This document shows positions 43,254-51,803 of a DNA stretch of 64,000 nt, piece after piece (positions within the stretch are counted from its first letter, which is position 1; each line of letters opens with the position of its first letter). The notes below the pieces were generated by a model. The model did not search any database and was not told where the DNA came from. It saw only the letters and a program-made list of their open reading frames with translations. A program made the position numbers and the translations under genes. Source of the DNA: JAPLUA01 sp964625855 (lineage in GTDB: Bacteria > Verrucomicrobiota > Verrucomicrobiia > Limisphaerales > UBA8199); contig CAZVFC010000037.1 of NCBI GenBank assembly GCA_964625855.1, positions 26,053 to 90,052 of the forward strand, written 5' to 3'.

Positions 43254-44459
43254 ATGATGAAAACCATGCACCTTGACAGCACAGCAAAGTGCGCCCTTTT
43301 GGCCGGCCTGCTCGGCAGCCTGGGAATGCTCAACGCGCACGCCCAGTTCACATTTGACTCCGGCAGCACCGGTCTCGACGGCGCGCTGAACATTGTCACC
43401 AACACGACGCTCGATCTGCCTCCAGACGGCATATTCAACTACACCACGATCACCGTCGCCTCCAATGCGACATTGAATTTCACCCCTAACGCTCTCAACA
43501 CGCCCGTGTACCTGCTCGCCACCGGCGACGTGACTATCAACGGCACGATTGACGTAAGTGGGGCAGCCGCTACGGCTGTGTTCGGTGGTGCTGGCGGGCC
43601 GGGAGGGTTTGACGGCGGAAATCCAGCGTCGGGAGGACTGCCAGCCAGCGACGGCCACGGTCCAGGAGCTGGGCGGACTGCACCAGGCAATGACTACAAT
43701 GGCGCGGGCACTGCCGGCTATGCTGTTGGGGGCTCTAAACTATACGCCACCACCAACAACGGTGCAGCTTACGGTAGTCCGTTGCTTGTACCACTTGTTG
43801 GCGGGTCAGGTGGGGGTGGATCGGAAAGAGGCGGCGGCTCAGGCGGCGGAGGCGCGATCCTTGTCGCCTCAAGTACCCGCATTGACGTGTCAGGGGCCAT
43901 TTTGGCGTCCGGCCCTTCCATTTACAGCTCTGGACCGGAGTTAGCGTTGGGGAGTGGCGGGGCAATCAGGCTGGTGTCACCCGTTGTCAGTGGAACCGGA
44001 ACAGTTAATGTGTCCGGAGGCAAGAATACGTATTCGTATTTCTCCGCCTACGTTGGCGGTTACGGTCGCATCCGTATTGATTGCGTGGATCGGCGTTCAC
44101 TAGCCCTTGCCTACAATCCTGGGTCCGCTGCTTCCATCGGCGCTAACATGGTCACCTTTCACCCGAATGGCCCTCGGCTGGACATCACTCAGGTTGGCAC
44201 CAACTCTATCCCAGTCGGCACAGGAGCGCCGGTGTTCTTCATGCTGCCGTGGGGCGCAGAAACTAACCAGATCGTGACGGTGCAAGCCAACAACTTCGGA
44301 AGGGTAACGCCGATTCGCGTCGTGCTCACGCCAGACAATGGGCCTGGTTCCTCCTACGATGCGCAGATTGACAATACCACGAATAATCCGGCCTCGGTGA
44401 CGGTGCCCGTTGTCGTGCCGGTGAACGTGCGCGTGCAGGTCAACGCCTGGACGCGGTGA
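43254..44459 (+). CDS. secreted glycine-rich protein, paralogue 1 of 3
   Basis: 401 residues with a signal peptide ending near VNAHAQ-like LNAHAQFTF. Three parts are visible: a conserved N-terminal block (TTITVASNATLNFTPNALNT, VYLLATGDVTINGTIDVSGA), a variable Gly-rich centre (GGAGGPGGFDGGNPASGG and GGSGGGGSERGGGSGGGG), and a conserved C-terminal block (VVLTPDNGPGSSYDAQIDNT, ending VNAWTR). The pattern suggests a beta-helical extracellular protein. It is 53 bp after the subtilase gene and followed at about 50 bp by two paralogues with the same architecture. No known enzyme motif is seen; a structural or matrix role is possible. Confidence 0.85.
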   Translation: MMKTMHLDSTAKCALLAGLLGSLGMLNAHAQFTFDSGSTGLDGALNIVTNTTLDLPPDGIFNYTTITVASNATLNFTPNALNTPVYLLATGDVTINGTIDVSGAAATAVFGGAGGPGGFDGGNPASGGLPASDGHGPGAGRTAPGNDYNGAGTAGYAVGGSKLYATTNNGAAYGSPLLVPLVGGSGGGGSERGGGSGGGGAILVASSTRIDVSGAILASGPSIYSSGPELALGSGGAIRLVSPVVSGTGTVNVSGGKNTYSYFSAYVGGYGRIRIDCVDRRSLALAYNPGSAASIGANMVTFHPNGPRLDITQVGTNSIPVGTGAPVFFMLPWGAETNQIVTVQANNFGRVTPIRVVLTPDNGPGSSYDAQIDNTTNNPASVTVPVVVPVNVRVQVNAWTR

Positions 44460-44509
44460 ACTCATCTTGCGACGAAGTCCTCCAGCCAACAATTTAACCA
44501 GGCAACAAT

Positions 44510-45751
44510 ATGAGACTGAAACCGATATATCCCATGCTCAAATGCGCGCTCCTGGCCGGCCTGCTCGGCGGGCTAGGCACACTGAACAGCCGCGCCCAGT
44601 CCACGTTCAACTCCGGCAGTGACGGCAGTTACGGCGCGATGGACATCATCACCAACACCACGCTGGACCTGCCGGCCAATGGCATCTTCAACTGCACAAC
44701 CATCACGATCGCCTCCAACGCGACGCTGAACTTCACCCCCAACGCTCTCAACACGCCCGTATATCTGCTGGCGCAGGGCGACGTGACCATCAACGGCACG
44801 ATTGATGTAAGCGGATCAGCAGCCACGGCGATGCTCGGTGGGGCCGGGGGGCCGGGGGGATTTGCCGGAGGCAATCCAGGAAACATGGGCCTTCCTGCCG
44901 GCGATGGACATGGGCCAGGCGCCGGACGCGCTGGCCCAGGGTGGGCATCGGCTGATAGCGGGGCGGTTGGTTCCGCGTCCTATGGTACGCGCAGCAGCAA
45001 CTATCAGGAGACCACGAACACAGGTAACGTCTATGGCAGCCCCTTGCTCGTACCTTTGGTTGGCGGCTCTGGCGGCGGCGGCATTGTGGGTGGTGCTGGT
45101 GGTAATGGTGGTGGCGGAGCGATATTGGTCGCGTCCAACACACGCATAGACGTTTATGGAACGATTAGGGCTACCTCCCCATGGATAGCGGCCGGGTACA
45201 TAAATGTTGGGTGTGGTAGCGGAGGAGCAATAAGGCTGGTCGCACCCATCGTCGCCGGCGTTGGCTACCTGGACGCCAGCGGTGGTGTGAGTTGTTGTGC
45301 CTTAAGCAGGATGGTGGGGGGAGCGGGCCGCGTCCGCATTGACTGCACAGACCGCCGTTCGCTGGCTTTGACCACCAGCGGTTATGTCATCGCTTCCAGT
45401 AGTTGGGTTCCGGTCAGCAGCCCGGTCACCGTTGGCGCCAACATGGTCACCATTTTCACCAATGCGCCACGGCTGGACATCACGCAGGCTGCGGGCAACA
45501 CCATTCCGCTGGGCGCGAGCGCGCCGGTATTCTTCACGTTGCCGTGGGGCTCGGATACTAACCAGATTGTGACGGTACAAGCCAACAACTTTGGCGGGGT
45601 GGTGCCCATTCGCGTCGTGCTCACGCCGGACAACGGCCCTAGTTCCTCCTACGATACGAACATTGACAACACCGTTACCCCGGCCTCGGTGACCGTGCCC
45701 GTCGTCGTGCCGGTAAATGTCCAGGTGCAGGTCAACGCCTGGACGCGGTGA
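44510..45751 (+). CDS. secreted glycine-rich protein, paralogue 2 of 3
   Basis: 413 residues from the ATG at 44510. Signal peptide (ALLAGLLGGLGTLNSRAQ), N-terminal block nearly identical to its neighbours (SDGSYGAMDIITNTTLDLPA), Gly-rich centre (GGSGGGGIVGGAGGNGGGGA), then RMVGGAGRVRIDCTDRRSLA and a C-terminal block ending VNAWTR as in the others. The central third differs most between the copies, so the proteins may share an anchoring/secretion frame and vary in exposed loops. Spacer to the next copy is 50 bp with the sequence AGCAACAATATGA near the start conserved. Confidence 0.85.
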   Translation: MRLKPIYPMLKCALLAGLLGGLGTLNSRAQSTFNSGSDGSYGAMDIITNTTLDLPANGIFNCTTITIASNATLNFTPNALNTPVYLLAQGDVTINGTIDVSGSAATAMLGGAGGPGGFAGGNPGNMGLPAGDGHGPGAGRAGPGWASADSGAVGSASYGTRSSNYQETTNTGNVYGSPLLVPLVGGSGGGGIVGGAGGNGGGGAILVASNTRIDVYGTIRATSPWIAAGYINVGCGSGGAIRLVAPIVAGVGYLDASGGVSCCALSRMVGGAGRVRIDCTDRRSLALTTSGYVIASSSWVPVSSPVTVGANMVTIFTNAPRLDITQAAGNTIPLGASAPVFFTLPWGSDTNQIVTVQANNFGGVVPIRVVLTPDNGPSSSYDTNIDNTVTPASVTVPVVVPVNVQVQVNAWTR

Positions 45752-45801
45752 ACGCATTTTGCGACGAAGCCAGCCGACCAACAGTCAAGCCAAGCAACAA
45801 T

Positions 45802-46971
45802 ATGAAACCCATGCACTTCCACAACACACTGAAATGCGCGCTACTGGCCGGCCTGCTCGGCGGCCTGGGCGCTTTGAACAGCCACGGCCAGTACACGTTC
45901 AGCTCCGGCAGTGACGGCAGTTACGGTGCGATGAACATTACTACCAATACCACGCTCGACCTGCCGCCGGACGGTAAATTCAATTGCACTACCATCACTG
46001 TTGCGTCCAACGCTATCCTCAAATTCAATCCCAACGCCCTCAACACGCCTGTGTATTTGCTCGCCACTGCCGACGTGGTTGTTAATGGCACAATTGACGT
46101 GAGCGGGTCAGCGGGAGTCGGCAGCCTGGGTGGAGCGGGAGGGCCTGGAGGGTTTGCCGGAGGTAATGCGATGTATGGGGGCCTTCCCGCAGGCGACGGC
46201 CACGGCCCTGGCGGTGGCCGAGCCCAAGGTGGTCAAGCGGGGGCTGGCGCTTATGGCAGTAGGGGCGGCAGCCTAAACGCTGCTGGCCTGCAGGGACAGG
46301 TTTACGGCAGTCCGCTGTTGGTTCCGCTTCTTGGCGGTTCAGGTGCAAGTGGCCTTGGCAACCCTGGAACTGGAGGAGGCGGAGCAATCTTGCTCGCATC
46401 CAGCACGCGGGTTTCTATCCATGGAACAATCCTGGCTACCGGCCCGACATTTAACTACGGGAATTACAGTGACCTTATGGGAAGCGGCGGAGCAATCCGC
46501 TTAGCCGCGCCGATTGTTGTGGGCCGCGGGACCTTGAACGTCTTGGGCGGCCTCAACAATTGGAGTGGTTATCGGGGCGGGGCGGGTCGCATCCGGCTTG
46601 ACTGTATGGACCGCCGTAGCCTGGCGTTGAATCTCAGTGGAACGTCCTCGATTGGCGCCAATATGGTCGTCTTCCCAACCAACGCGCCGCACCTGGACAT
46701 CACCCAAGTCGCCGGCAACAGCATCCCGGTCGGCACCGGTTCGGCGGTGAGCTTCACGCTACCGCAAGATTCCCCCACAAACCAGACCGTAACGGTGCAG
46801 GCGAGCAATTTCGGCGCGCCGGTGCCCATCCGCGTGGTGCTTACGCCGGACAACGGCCCCAGTTCGTCTTACGATGCGGATATTGACAACACCGTCAACC
46901 CGGCCTCGGTGACCCTGCCCGTCGTCGTGCCGGTGAACGTGCAAGTCCACGTCAACGCCTGGACGCGCTAA
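45802..46971 (+). CDS. secreted glycine-rich protein, paralogue 3 of 3
   Basis: 389 residues from the ATG at 45802 (MKPMHFHNTLKCALLAGLLG); an in-frame earlier start at 45748 overlaps the previous stop and lacks a leader at its front. Same layout as paralogues 1 and 2: N-terminal block (TNTTLDLPPDGKFNCTTITV), Gly-rich centre (GGAGGPGGFAGG), IRLDCMDRRSLALNL, and C-terminal VNAWTR. It is followed by the cohesin-like gene after only 11 bp, so all five genes (39845-47681) are likely one transcript. Confidence 0.85.
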   Translation: MKPMHFHNTLKCALLAGLLGGLGALNSHGQYTFSSGSDGSYGAMNITTNTTLDLPPDGKFNCTTITVASNAILKFNPNALNTPVYLLATADVVVNGTIDVSGSAGVGSLGGAGGPGGFAGGNAMYGGLPAGDGHGPGGGRAQGGQAGAGAYGSRGGSLNAAGLQGQVYGSPLLVPLLGGSGASGLGNPGTGGGGAILLASSTRVSIHGTILATGPTFNYGNYSDLMGSGGAIRLAAPIVVGRGTLNVLGGLNNWSGYRGGAGRIRLDCMDRRSLALNLSGTSSIGANMVVFPTNAPHLDITQVAGNSIPVGTGSAVSFTLPQDSPTNQTVTVQASNFGAPVPIRVVLTPDNGPSSSYDADIDNTVNPASVTLPVVVPVNVQVHVNAWTR

Positions 46972-46982
46972 GAAAGGAACCC

Positions 46983-47681
46983 ATGAAAACCCGAATGCTC
47001 TCTCGCTCACGCACCCTGTTGTTGCCAGCGCTCGCCGCCGGGCTATGCTGGCCAGCCGCCCTCTCCGCCGCCGAACTGCGCCTGGGGCAGGCCACGGCGC
47101 CTCCCGGAGCCGTGGTGGCAATTCCGGTCACTTGCACCGGTACGGACGGAGCCATCGCTGCTCAGTTGGATGTGCGTTTCGACCCGGCGGTTGTGAGTGT
47201 TTCTGGCTTCGTCGGCGACGGCGGCTTGGCGGGGCATATCGTGGATCAGCAACTGCTGAGTCCCGGCTTGTGGCGCGGATTGATCTACTCGCCCACCAAT
47301 GGCCTGATCGCCCCTGGCACAGTGGCCTGGATAAGCTGCACGATTGCTGCCGGCGCTGCGAGCGGAGCCGTGCCACTGCACGTGACGAACGCTATTGTGT
47401 CCGAAGACGCCGGCCAACGCGTGCAACCCCTCTCGACGGCCGATGGCTTACTGACCATCGTGCCTCCTGGCGGCGGGTTCGTCTCGATCGGCATGGATAC
47501 AGCCGGACAAGCCCATATGCAGTTTCTTGGGGTGGATGGATGGCACTATGCGCTTGAGGCATCCAGCGACCTGACAAACTGGGTGCCCTTAACCACGAAC
47601 ACCGCGGTGGGCGGCCTGATCGAGTTCGACGAAGCCGCTGGCTATCCGCAGCGGTTCTACCGGGCACGGCTCGTGCCGTAG
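46983..47681 (+). CDS. exported cohesin-like domain protein
   Basis: 232 residues with a signal peptide (residues 1-29, ending PAALSAAE). The central domain (about 30-165) has the cohesin/carbohydrate-binding (CBM2-cohesin) fold pattern: LRLGQATAPPGAVVAIPVTC, AAQLDVRFDPAVVSVSGFVG, GTVAWISCTIAAGAASG. A C-terminal beta segment (HYALEASSDLTNWVPLTTNT, ending RFYRARLVP) is the common tail of verrucomicrobial secreted proteins. Located 11 bp after the third paralogue in the operon headed by a dockerin-bearing protease; a cohesin-dockerin interaction between the first and last products is plausible but untested. Confidence 0.75.
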   Translation: MKTRMLSRSRTLLLPALAAGLCWPAALSAAELRLGQATAPPGAVVAIPVTCTGTDGAIAAQLDVRFDPAVVSVSGFVGDGGLAGHIVDQQLLSPGLWRGLIYSPTNGLIAPGTVAWISCTIAAGAASGAVPLHVTNAIVSEDAGQRVQPLSTADGLLTIVPPGGGFVSIGMDTAGQAHMQFLGVDGWHYALEASSDLTNWVPLTTNTAVGGLIEFDEAAGYPQRFYRARLVP

Positions 47682-47748
47682 AGTGCGGCACGGGTTAACA
47701 CGGTGCCTCTGAGCCGGGCACATGCACCACACCCTTGATTTTATTGAG

Positions 47749-47823
47749 TGGCGACCCTAACGGGACTCGAACCCGTGCCGCCGCCGTGAAAGGGCGGTGT
47801 CCTAACCGCTAGACGATAGGGTC
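47749..47823 (-). tRNA. tRNA-Glu (anticodon TTC)
   Basis: Read on the minus strand: acceptor GACCCTA pairs with TAGGGTC, anticodon stem CCGCC/GGCGG with loop CTTTCAC (anticodon TTC), T-arm CGGGTTCGAGTCCCG, discriminator G and an encoded CCA end (47749-47751). 75 nt in total, no intron. Confidence 0.95.
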
Positions 47824-47968
47824 GGTTAAGCGGGCAGCAATATAGCCGGACGCGCGAGATTGTCACGCGATAATATCGGCGTCGGGAGTATTGCGGACTC
47901 CTTGCCCAATGGGTAGGCTCCCGCCATGGGTAGTCGTGAGCTGAACTTCCTTGAAACATCGCAGACCT

Positions 47969-48577
47969 ATGAGCTTATCCACTCCGCCCCCGCTGCCCAG
48001 AGGTGAGGGCGCCCCTCTTGATTGGCGGCGCAAGCTGGCCATCGCGTTCGCTGTCGTTTCGGTCGGGCTTCTCGCCGCGGCAGGGCTCCTGCGCGTCTTT
48101 GGGCTGGTCCTCCCGTTATCTGTGCCGGCGGGAAGCATGTCGCCGGCCGTTGCGGCAGGCGACCACGTGCTCATGGAGGGGTTTAGCTTCCTGGTGCGTA
48201 AACCTCGTCGCGGCGACATTGTCGTCTTCAAGACCAAGGGCATTGCTTCCTTGCCTCCGGCTCAGCTTTGGGTCAAACGGGTTGCTGGCGAACCGGGCGA
48301 TCAGTTGCGAATTTCTGACGGCCACCTTTGCATTAACAACAAACCCGTTTCCCTCAGTAACGCCGTCGGAGAAATCGCCTACCTGCCACCGCCTCAAGTA
48401 CCTGGGGCATCAACAACGACCGACGTGACAGTTCCAACCGGTCATTACTTCGTGCTGGGTGACAATTCAACCAACAGTCTCGACAGCCGGTTTTGGGGCA
48501 GCTTGCCGCACGAGAACATCCTGGGTCGCGTGGTGTTTTGCTATTGGCCGCCGCAACGAATGGGGCGGGTGCAATAA
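47969..48577 (+). CDS. lepB: signal peptidase I
   Basis: 202 residues from the ATG at 47969; an in-frame TTG start at 47951 is less likely. One membrane helix (about 22-50, LAIAFAVVSVGLLAAAGLLR) is followed by the catalytic Ser in VPAGSMSPAV, the general-base Lys in LWVKRVAGEPGDQL, and the GDNSTNSLDSRFWG box of the S26 family. It cleaves leader peptides of exported proteins in the periplasm-facing membrane; this window encodes many such substrates. It is convergent with the permease gene, 30 bp apart. Confidence 0.95.
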   Translation: MSLSTPPPLPRGEGAPLDWRRKLAIAFAVVSVGLLAAAGLLRVFGLVLPLSVPAGSMSPAVAAGDHVLMEGFSFLVRKPRRGDIVVFKTKGIASLPPAQLWVKRVAGEPGDQLRISDGHLCINNKPVSLSNAVGEIAYLPPPQVPGASTTTDVTVPTGHYFVLGDNSTNSLDSRFWGSLPHENILGRVVFCYWPPQRMGRVQ

Positions 48578-48607
48578 CGCTTGCCGGCTGTCAACCGATT
48601 CGGGTGT

Positions 48608-50392
48608 TCAGGAAGCTGGCTGAACGAGCCGCCAAGCCGACCCCACCAGCCGCGCGGTCCGGCGGCCAAGGCGCAAGTCACGGCGGAGGCGGATGATCGC
48701 CCAAAGGGTGAACGCCAGGTTCTTCACGAGGAAGAAGAGCAGGGCGGGAACGATCGAGGGCATGTGGCCGGGCCGGGCTATGGTCTGCAGGGAATGATCC
48801 GAGGCCAACCCCCAGCATGCAGTCAGGGCGACCGCCAGCGCCAGTGGAAGCAGTTGCACCAGCCCGACCGTCTGAATGACCGCAGCCAGTTTGCTGCGCG
48901 CGCGCAGGCCCAGGCACATTCCCACCCAACAGAGAGCCAAAGCCTCCAGCGCGAGGTTGAAACAGATCAGGAATGTCGGCGTGGCGAACCAGGCTTCACC
49001 GCCGGGCGTCGTGGCCACATCAACAGCCGAAGGAATGGCGAAGAGCAGCACCGCGACCAGCGGCCACTTCAGCGCGCGCCGCAGCACGCGCCATTGACCG
49101 GACAGAATGTTGCGGCTGCCGACCGGCGAGGTCAGGAGAAGCTCCAAATCCTGCTGCCGACGGGTGTCCAGGAAGAATTTCGCGCCTGCCCAAGCCAGCA
49201 GTCCGCCGGCGAACAGCGCCACCGCCAGCCCGGCAAAGGACAGCATTCCCCAGGCCTCACCCGCGCCTCCGTTGCTGCTCAGGATGGAGCCCAGCACGCC
49301 AAATTGCGCGAGGAAATTCAGCGCCACAGCCAGCCAGATCAGACCTTCGGGAGGCCGCATTTGCAGCACGCGCCACTCGAGCGGGTCGGCGTCCCAGGGC
49401 CGCGGGTCCGTCAGCCAGGAAACGCGTGCTGGCGCAACCTCGGCGGCCAACGCGTCCTGAGCCGCCTCGGACGGCGGGGATGGTTGGCCACAGAGGGACC
49501 ATTCATCTTCCGGTTCGGCTTCGCGGACTTGCCGATGCGGTTGGTCTTGCCAGTTGTTTGCCAGCGCGGTCGCCGCCCGATGCAGGAGGACCCAGCCCAC
49601 GGCGTGCGTCACTACAAACCATCCGACGAAGAGCGGGCTGAACAGGGACAGAAACCGCACTGGAACCTTGAGTTGGGCGAGCAGCGAGGCCAGGGGCAGC
49701 GGAAGAAGCGGGATCGGTGTGTACGCCGCCGTCATCCAGCCCGCCAGCCCGAACAACCGCATTACCGGCACCGCGCCACCGCCCAGGACCGAACCGCCCA
49801 GAACCTCGGGGCCGAACGCCAGCGCGGCGACCAGCCCGAGCGTGGCGGCCATGGCGTGTCGCCGCTCGCGAAAGACCGCCGACATCCACAAGCCGGCTGC
49901 CAGGGACACAAACAACGTGTTCAGCAAACCCAGCCCCGTCATGGCGGCGGAGGGACCACTCACGCCACCTGCGAGGACGCTGACCATCAGGGCGGGCAAG
50001 CAGCCCAGCAACACAACAAAGCCGGTGAGGCCGCACGAGAGCAGTTTTCCGAACACGAGCTGCGCCGGGCTGAGGTGGGTCAAGAGCAGCAGCCCGAGGG
50101 TGCCTTCCCGCCGCTCGCGGCTGATGCTGTCCGCTGTCAGCAGGCCCATCAGCAGCACCGCGACAAACAACAGCCACGCCATGTCGTGTAGCAGCGTTGT
50201 ACCCGTGACTATCGCAGCCGGCGGCGGGCCCGCCATTGCGGCGAGGCGCGGGGGCGGCACCGCCACGTGGCGGTTTAGCAATTCGTAGGCCTGGAAGCCC
50301 AGCACGAGGGCCAGTGGCCCGCGCAGCCAGTAAAAGGCTGGCCGCCGCGCGCTGGAGCGCAGCTCGCGTTCGACCAGTGGCGGGAGGTTCAT
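48608..50392 (-). CDS. ABC-2-type transporter permease
   Basis: 594 residues with about twelve membrane helices in two groups (residues ~15-320 and ~350-580), a soluble loop near 300 (EDEWSLCGQPSPPSEAAQDA), and the family block ISRERREGTLGLLLLTHLSP after the first helices, where ABC-2 permeases usually contact the ATPase. No ATP-binding gene is adjacent; the partner must be encoded elsewhere. Substrate unknown. The gene is alone on the minus strand. Confidence 0.85.
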   Translation of the reverse strand: MNLPPLVERELRSSARRPAFYWLRGPLALVLGFQAYELLNRHVAVPPPRLAAMAGPPPAAIVTGTTLLHDMAWLLFVAVLLMGLLTADSISRERREGTLGLLLLTHLSPAQLVFGKLLSCGLTGFVVLLGCLPALMVSVLAGGVSGPSAAMTGLGLLNTLFVSLAAGLWMSAVFRERRHAMAATLGLVAALAFGPEVLGGSVLGGGAVPVMRLFGLAGWMTAAYTPIPLLPLPLASLLAQLKVPVRFLSLFSPLFVGWFVVTHAVGWVLLHRAATALANNWQDQPHRQVREAEPEDEWSLCGQPSPPSEAAQDALAAEVAPARVSWLTDPRPWDADPLEWRVLQMRPPEGLIWLAVALNFLAQFGVLGSILSSNGGAGEAWGMLSFAGLAVALFAGGLLAWAGAKFFLDTRRQQDLELLLTSPVGSRNILSGQWRVLRRALKWPLVAVLLFAIPSAVDVATTPGGEAWFATPTFLICFNLALEALALCWVGMCLGLRARSKLAAVIQTVGLVQLLPLALAVALTACWGLASDHSLQTIARPGHMPSIVPALLFFLVKNLAFTLWAIIRLRRDLRLGRRTARLVGSAWRLVQPAS

Positions 50393-50517
50393 GGGCTGCT
50401 CATCCTGTCGGCCGAAGTTTCACAGGGCGGATTGTCCCAGTGGATTTTGCTTTTGCAAGCCGTCAGGGGCCGCGTTACCATCGGCGCGTTCGCTCAGACC
50501 CGGAAAAGCAAGCTACG

Positions 50518-51690
50518 ATGAACATGCGAGAAACCCTTACACCGCGCGAGCGGGTCAATAAGGCCCTCAACCACCAGATCCCCGACCGCGTCCCGATTGA
50601 CCTGGGCGGCAACCAGACCGGCATCCATAAGAATGCCTACCTCGCGCTGATCCGGCACCTGGGCATCCAGGACGAGCTGCAAATCATGGACGCGGTGCAG
50701 CAACTGGCCAAACCGTGCGAGGAACTGCTGGTGCGCCTGCATGTGGATACGCGCTACGTGTCCGCGGGCGCTCCCGCGAGCTGGAAAGGCGGCATCGTCC
50801 AGAACCGCCGGGACGGGCGCAATTGGGACGACCTGACCGACGAGTTCGGCGTGCGGTGGTCCATGCCCGAGGATGCGCCTTATTACATGGACATCACCCT
50901 GCACCCGCTGGCCAAGGCCACCATTGCGGACTTGAAGGACTATGCCTGGCCCAAAGGCGACGACCCGAGCCGCTTTGCTGGGCTACGGGAACGGGCTTTG
51001 GCGCTCAAGCGCGACACGCCCTACGCCGTCGTGAGCGGCATTTCCGGGGTGGTCTATGAAATCTGCTGGTATCTGCGCGGGCTCGAGCAGTGGTTCTGCG
51101 ACCTCATGGGCAATACCGAGTTCTGCGAAGCGATGCTCGACCAGACGCTCAAGTTCTGGATGGATTGGTTCCGCCTGTTCCTCGCCGAAGTCGGTGATGT
51201 AGTGGATGTCATCATGATTGGGGACGACCTGGCCGGCCAGAACGGCCCGCTGTTCAATCCCGCCATCTATCGGCGCATCGTCAAGCCCCGCCACAAGCGG
51301 CTCGTCCAATACATCCGCTCACGGACCCAGGCGAAGATCTGGTATCACACCTGCGGCTCCTGCGCCACGTTCATCCCGGACCTCATTGACAACGGCGTGC
51401 ACATCCTAAACCCCGTCCAGGTGAGCGCACGCGGCATGGACCCGGCGGACCTGAAGCGGCGGTTCGGCAGCCAGATCGCCTTCTGGGGCGGCGGCGTGGA
51501 CGCCCAGCACGTGCTGCCGCGCGCCACCCCGCAGGAAGTCGCCGCGAACGTGCGCCAGAACCTCCAAGCCCTCATGCCCGGCGGCGGCTACGTCTTCAAC
51601 AACGTCCACAATATCCAGGGCGAAGTGCCGCCCGAGAACATCCTGGCGATGTTCGACACCGCCTACGAGTGCGGCTTCTACAACTTGTGA
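50518..51690 (+). CDS. uroporphyrinogen decarboxylase/methyltransferase (URO-D) family protein
   Basis: 390 residues, starting MNMRETLTPRERVNKALNHQ at the ATG at 50518. The N-terminal RERV.KAL.HQIPDRVPIDLGGNQTG block, an aromatic/His centre (MIGDDLAGQNGPLFNP, WYHTCGSCATFIPDLID), and the GGGVDAQHVLPRATPQEV region are typical of URO-D-superfamily proteins that work as corrinoid/methyltransferase MtaA-like enzymes rather than true HemE. No haem-biosynthesis gene is near. Function probably transfer of a methyl group, but the substrate is unknown. Confidence 0.88.
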   Translation: MNMRETLTPRERVNKALNHQIPDRVPIDLGGNQTGIHKNAYLALIRHLGIQDELQIMDAVQQLAKPCEELLVRLHVDTRYVSAGAPASWKGGIVQNRRDGRNWDDLTDEFGVRWSMPEDAPYYMDITLHPLAKATIADLKDYAWPKGDDPSRFAGLRERALALKRDTPYAVVSGISGVVYEICWYLRGLEQWFCDLMGNTEFCEAMLDQTLKFWMDWFRLFLAEVGDVVDVIMIGDDLAGQNGPLFNPAIYRRIVKPRHKRLVQYIRSRTQAKIWYHTCGSCATFIPDLIDNGVHILNPVQVSARGMDPADLKRRFGSQIAFWGGGVDAQHVLPRATPQEVAANVRQNLQALMPGGGYVFNNVHNIQGEVPPENILAMFDTAYECGFYNL

Positions 51691-51803
51691 ACTCATAGCC
51701 TGGCTCGATAGGCTGCGCCGGGCGAGCGCAGCCTTGCGACCTGGGAGGCTGACGTAACAACTCGGAGTGGCGCTGCCAACCGCTTTCGGCGTATGCTGTC
51801 CCG

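Noticed and set aside
48581..50191. Plus-strand open frame opposite the ABC-2 permease
   Set aside because: Gln/Arg-rich antisense product; the minus frame has regular membrane helices.
50518..51690. Haem biosynthesis gene hemE
   Set aside because: The motifs are those of the wider URO-D/methyltransferase family and no other haem gene is near.
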